From the NCBI GenBank assembly GCA_021795795.1, contig JAJYPA010000538.1, forward strand, positions 1 through 5,547: a stretch of DNA of 5,547 bases. Reading direction: 5' to 3'. Every line of letters starts with the position of its first letter. The stretch's first letter is position 1. The position numbers were made by a program, and so were the translations under genes. The stretch is from Pseudomonadota bacterium. Lineage in GTDB: Bacteria > Pseudomonadota > Gammaproteobacteria > Halothiobacillales > Halothiobacillaceae. This document shows, in pieces, positions 4,042-5,547 of this stretch. The notes below the pieces were generated by a model. The model did not search any database. It was not told the origin of the DNA and saw only the letters and a list, made by a program, of their open reading frames with translations.

Positions 4042-5163
4042 CGGCTGCAACAACAACTGGCGACTACCCATGCTCCGGGAGACGCCTGCGAACGGGCAAA
4101 GGTCGCGCTTGATCCCAACACGTTGACCATGGGTTTTGCACGTCGTTTCACAGCCTACAAACGCCCCAATCTGCTGTTGAGCGATCCGGACCGGCTCTAC
4201 CGACTCCTGAGCCACCCGCACTACCCCGTGCAACTCATTATTGCGGGCAAGGCCCATCCCCAGGATGGCGCCGGCAAGGCCATGATTCAGCAGTGGACGC
4301 AATTTCTCCATCAGCACCCGGATCTGGCGAGTCGACTGGTCTTCATCTCGGACTACGACATGCTGGTCGCCGAGCAGCTTGTCCAGGGGATAGATCTGTG
4401 GATCAACACCCCGCGCCGACCCTGGGAAGCCTGCGGGACCAGCGGCATGAAAGTACTGGTCAACGGTGGTCTGAATCTCTCCGAACTGGACGGCTGGTGG
4501 GCCGAGGCCTATGCGCCGGAACTGGGATGGGCGTTGGGCGATCGCAACGAACATGACGCAGACTCCGACTGGGATCGGCAGGAGGCGGAGGCCCTATACC
4601 GTCTTTTAGAAGAGGAAGTGATCCCGCTATTTTATCATCAACGCGACGCCGACGGTTGCCCTTGTGGCTGGGTCGCCAAAGTGCGCGAAAGCATGAGTCG
4701 GCTCACTCCGCAGTTCAGCAGCAATCGCATGCTGCAGGACTACATAAGCACGCTTTACGTGCCCGCCAGCCACCTGCTCGCTGCCCGCCAGGACCGCTCT
4801 GTCGCCGAAGCCATTTGTCGATGGCAGAAAGATATTGCCGGTCATTGGAACGGTCTCCATTTTGGCGAACTGACAGTACGCTCAGAAGGGGAAGTGCATC
4901 ATTTCGGAATCCCCGTATATCTGGATGACCTGGATGCAAATGCCATCGCGGTACAACTCTACGCGAATGGCAATACCGATCGGGAAGCGGTGATGTATCC
5001 CATGATTCGGGGCGATGCCCTGAGCGGAGGGATCAACAGCTACCATTACGCGTGCGACGTTCCCGCCGGGCGCCCTGCAGAAGACTTCACGCCGCGCATC
5101 GTGCCGCAACACGAAGCTTGCCTGGTCCCTTTAGAAAGTCAGAAGATACTTTGGTATCGGTGA
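4042..5163 (+). pseudogene. glgP: 5'-truncated alpha-glucan (glycogen) phosphorylase
   Basis: The C-terminal ~373 residues of a GT35 alpha-glucan phosphorylase of the long bacterial type (about 820-860 residues), which releases glucose-1-phosphate from glycogen-like glucans. Visible in order: FARRFTAYKRP (from 4135), IIAGKAHPQD, ISDYDM, WINTPRRPWEACGTSGMK, whose Lys at 4450-4452 matches the PLP-binding lysine, then LDGWWAEAY, and a C-terminal tail (GRPAEDFTPRIVP, ILWYR) usual in this subfamily. Homology starts near RLQQQLATTHAP at about 4042. The N-terminal half, which completes the active-site cleft, is absent. The frame remains open up to 3643, but that part is antisense to the DUF3857-like remnant and intergenic DNA, begins with TTG and lacks a ribosome binding site, so it is not the gene's own 5' end. 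There is no frameshift or internal stop, so the truncation is probably recent or an assembly join. It is very unlikely to be active. Confidence 0.85.
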
Positions 5164-5196
5164 TGGGTGCATGTTTGTGTGGCCTGGAATGTGGCG

Positions 5197-5210
5197 GTCC
5201 GTTCACGGAC
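5197..5210. other. Small hairpin after the phosphorylase remnant
   Basis: GTCCG-TTCA-CGGAC, a 5-bp perfect stem with a 4-base loop, 34 bases past the stop codon. There is no T-tract, so it is at best a weak terminator or an mRNA-end stabiliser. Confidence 0.3.
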
Positions 5211-5219
5211 AGTGCTTGC

Positions 5220-5251
5220 CTGACAGGGTTTGGGAGACTAAGGTTTATAAC
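5220..5251 (+). promoter_or_regulatory. Possible sigma-70-like promoter for the next gene
   Basis: CTGACA (5220-5225) and TATAAC (5246-5251) each match the -35 and -10 consensus at five of six bases, but the spacer of 20 is too long for a good promoter. The surrounding 5241-5275 is strikingly AT-rich compared with its neighbours, as promoter and leader regions often are. A tentative call. Confidence 0.25.
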
Positions 5252-5282
5252 AAAATTCTATAGACAATAATAAGGAAACGCC

Positions 5283-5547
5283 GTGGAACCCAAGACCATC
5301 CCATCGCATCAACTCCATCACGTACTTCCCGATCTGACCCGGGGAACACCTTCCGCCGCTGTCACGCCCCCAGATGATGTCACTCTGGATTTCACCACCC
5401 ATGCCGGAAATCATCTGATGCTCCACATACCCCGGTCCCTTTTCGATGCGCTCTGTATACGATTGGGCAATGCCTACAAGGCGGGATGCTGGGTTGCCGC
5501 GCGCTGCAGGGAAGTGGATGGCCTTTCGCAGCAAAGCATCGAACGCT
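5283..5547 (+). CDS. Hypothetical protein, 3' end outside the window
   Basis: An open frame of 88 codons running off the right edge without a stop. It starts with GTG at 5283, preceded by AAGGAAAC six bases before it, in an AT-rich leader. The product begins VEPKTIPSHQ, has a Pro/Asp-rich stretch at residues 22-33, then TLDFTTHAGNHLMLHIP at about 34-50 and a likely helix at 52-64 (LFDALCIRLGNAY), followed by a Cys-containing segment (C69, C75). There is no signal peptide or long hydrophobic stretch, so it is probably cytoplasmic. I do not recognise the family. An antisense frame at 5238-5534 starts with TTG and has no ribosome binding site, so the plus strand is preferred. It lies 119 bases after the phosphorylase remnant and may have its own promoter. 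Confidence 0.65.
   Translation, partial: MEPKTIPSHQLHHVLPDLTRGTPSAAVTPPDDVTLDFTTHAGNHLMLHIPRSLFDALCIRLGNAYKAGCWVAARCREVDGLSQQSIER

Noticed and set aside
4030..4060. Insertion-sequence scar at the gene join
   Set aside because: No terminal inverted repeats, target duplication or transposase fragment could be seen around the join.
4072..4554. Upstream extension of the minus-strand DUF3857-like frame
   Set aside because: It is antisense to conserved phosphorylase motifs, so the open frame there is accidental.
5238..5534. A 98-codon minus-strand open frame at the right end
   Set aside because: Starts with TTG, no ribosome binding site, and it lies opposite a plus-strand frame with AAGGAAAC before a GTG start.

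Overview
The window looks like a stretch of chromosome from a Gram-negative bacterium of moderate to fairly high GC. It carries several Sec signal peptides, three lipoprotein signal sequences with lipoboxes, and an outer-membrane beta-barrel protein ending in Phe. Strong AAGGAG-type ribosome binding sites are common. An acidophilic gammaproteobacterial relative such as Acidithiobacillus is my best guess from the style of the proteins, but nothing here proves it.

The left 3.4 kb holds six small exported proteins. On the minus strand lie an outer-membrane barrel gene (874-1545) and, downstream of it, a Tyr- and Pro-rich secreted protein (60-701) that ends at a hairpin terminator (20-43). A 465-base divergent intergenic region with several dyads separates the barrel gene from a tiny plus-strand proline-rich lipoprotein gene (2011-2244). 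Converging on that gene is a compact three-gene minus-strand operon. It encodes a proline-rich periplasmic protein (3086-3463), an unrecognised lipoprotein (2630-3055) and an OsmB-like glycine-zipper lipoprotein (2365-2613), and it ends at a strong hairpin plus T-tract (2312-2340). Three of the six proteins have long polyproline runs and four of the six end in proline. I infer a cell-envelope or surface cluster; its actual role cannot be read from the sequence.

The right part contains two gene remnants joined 5' end to 5' end. The minus strand of about 3826-4040 encodes what looks like the last ~67 residues of a DUF3857/transglutaminase-like protein. The plus strand of about 4042-5163 encodes the C-terminal ~373 residues of an alpha-glucan (glycogen) phosphorylase, with its PLP-lysine motif intact but its N-terminal half absent. 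Both genes lost their 5' parts at the same point near 4030-4050, which marks a rearrangement breakpoint or a chimeric assembly join.

After the phosphorylase remnant, an AT-rich leader precedes the start of an unrecognised gene (5283 onward) that runs off the right edge. No tRNA, rRNA, CRISPR array, transposase or complete mobile element was seen.
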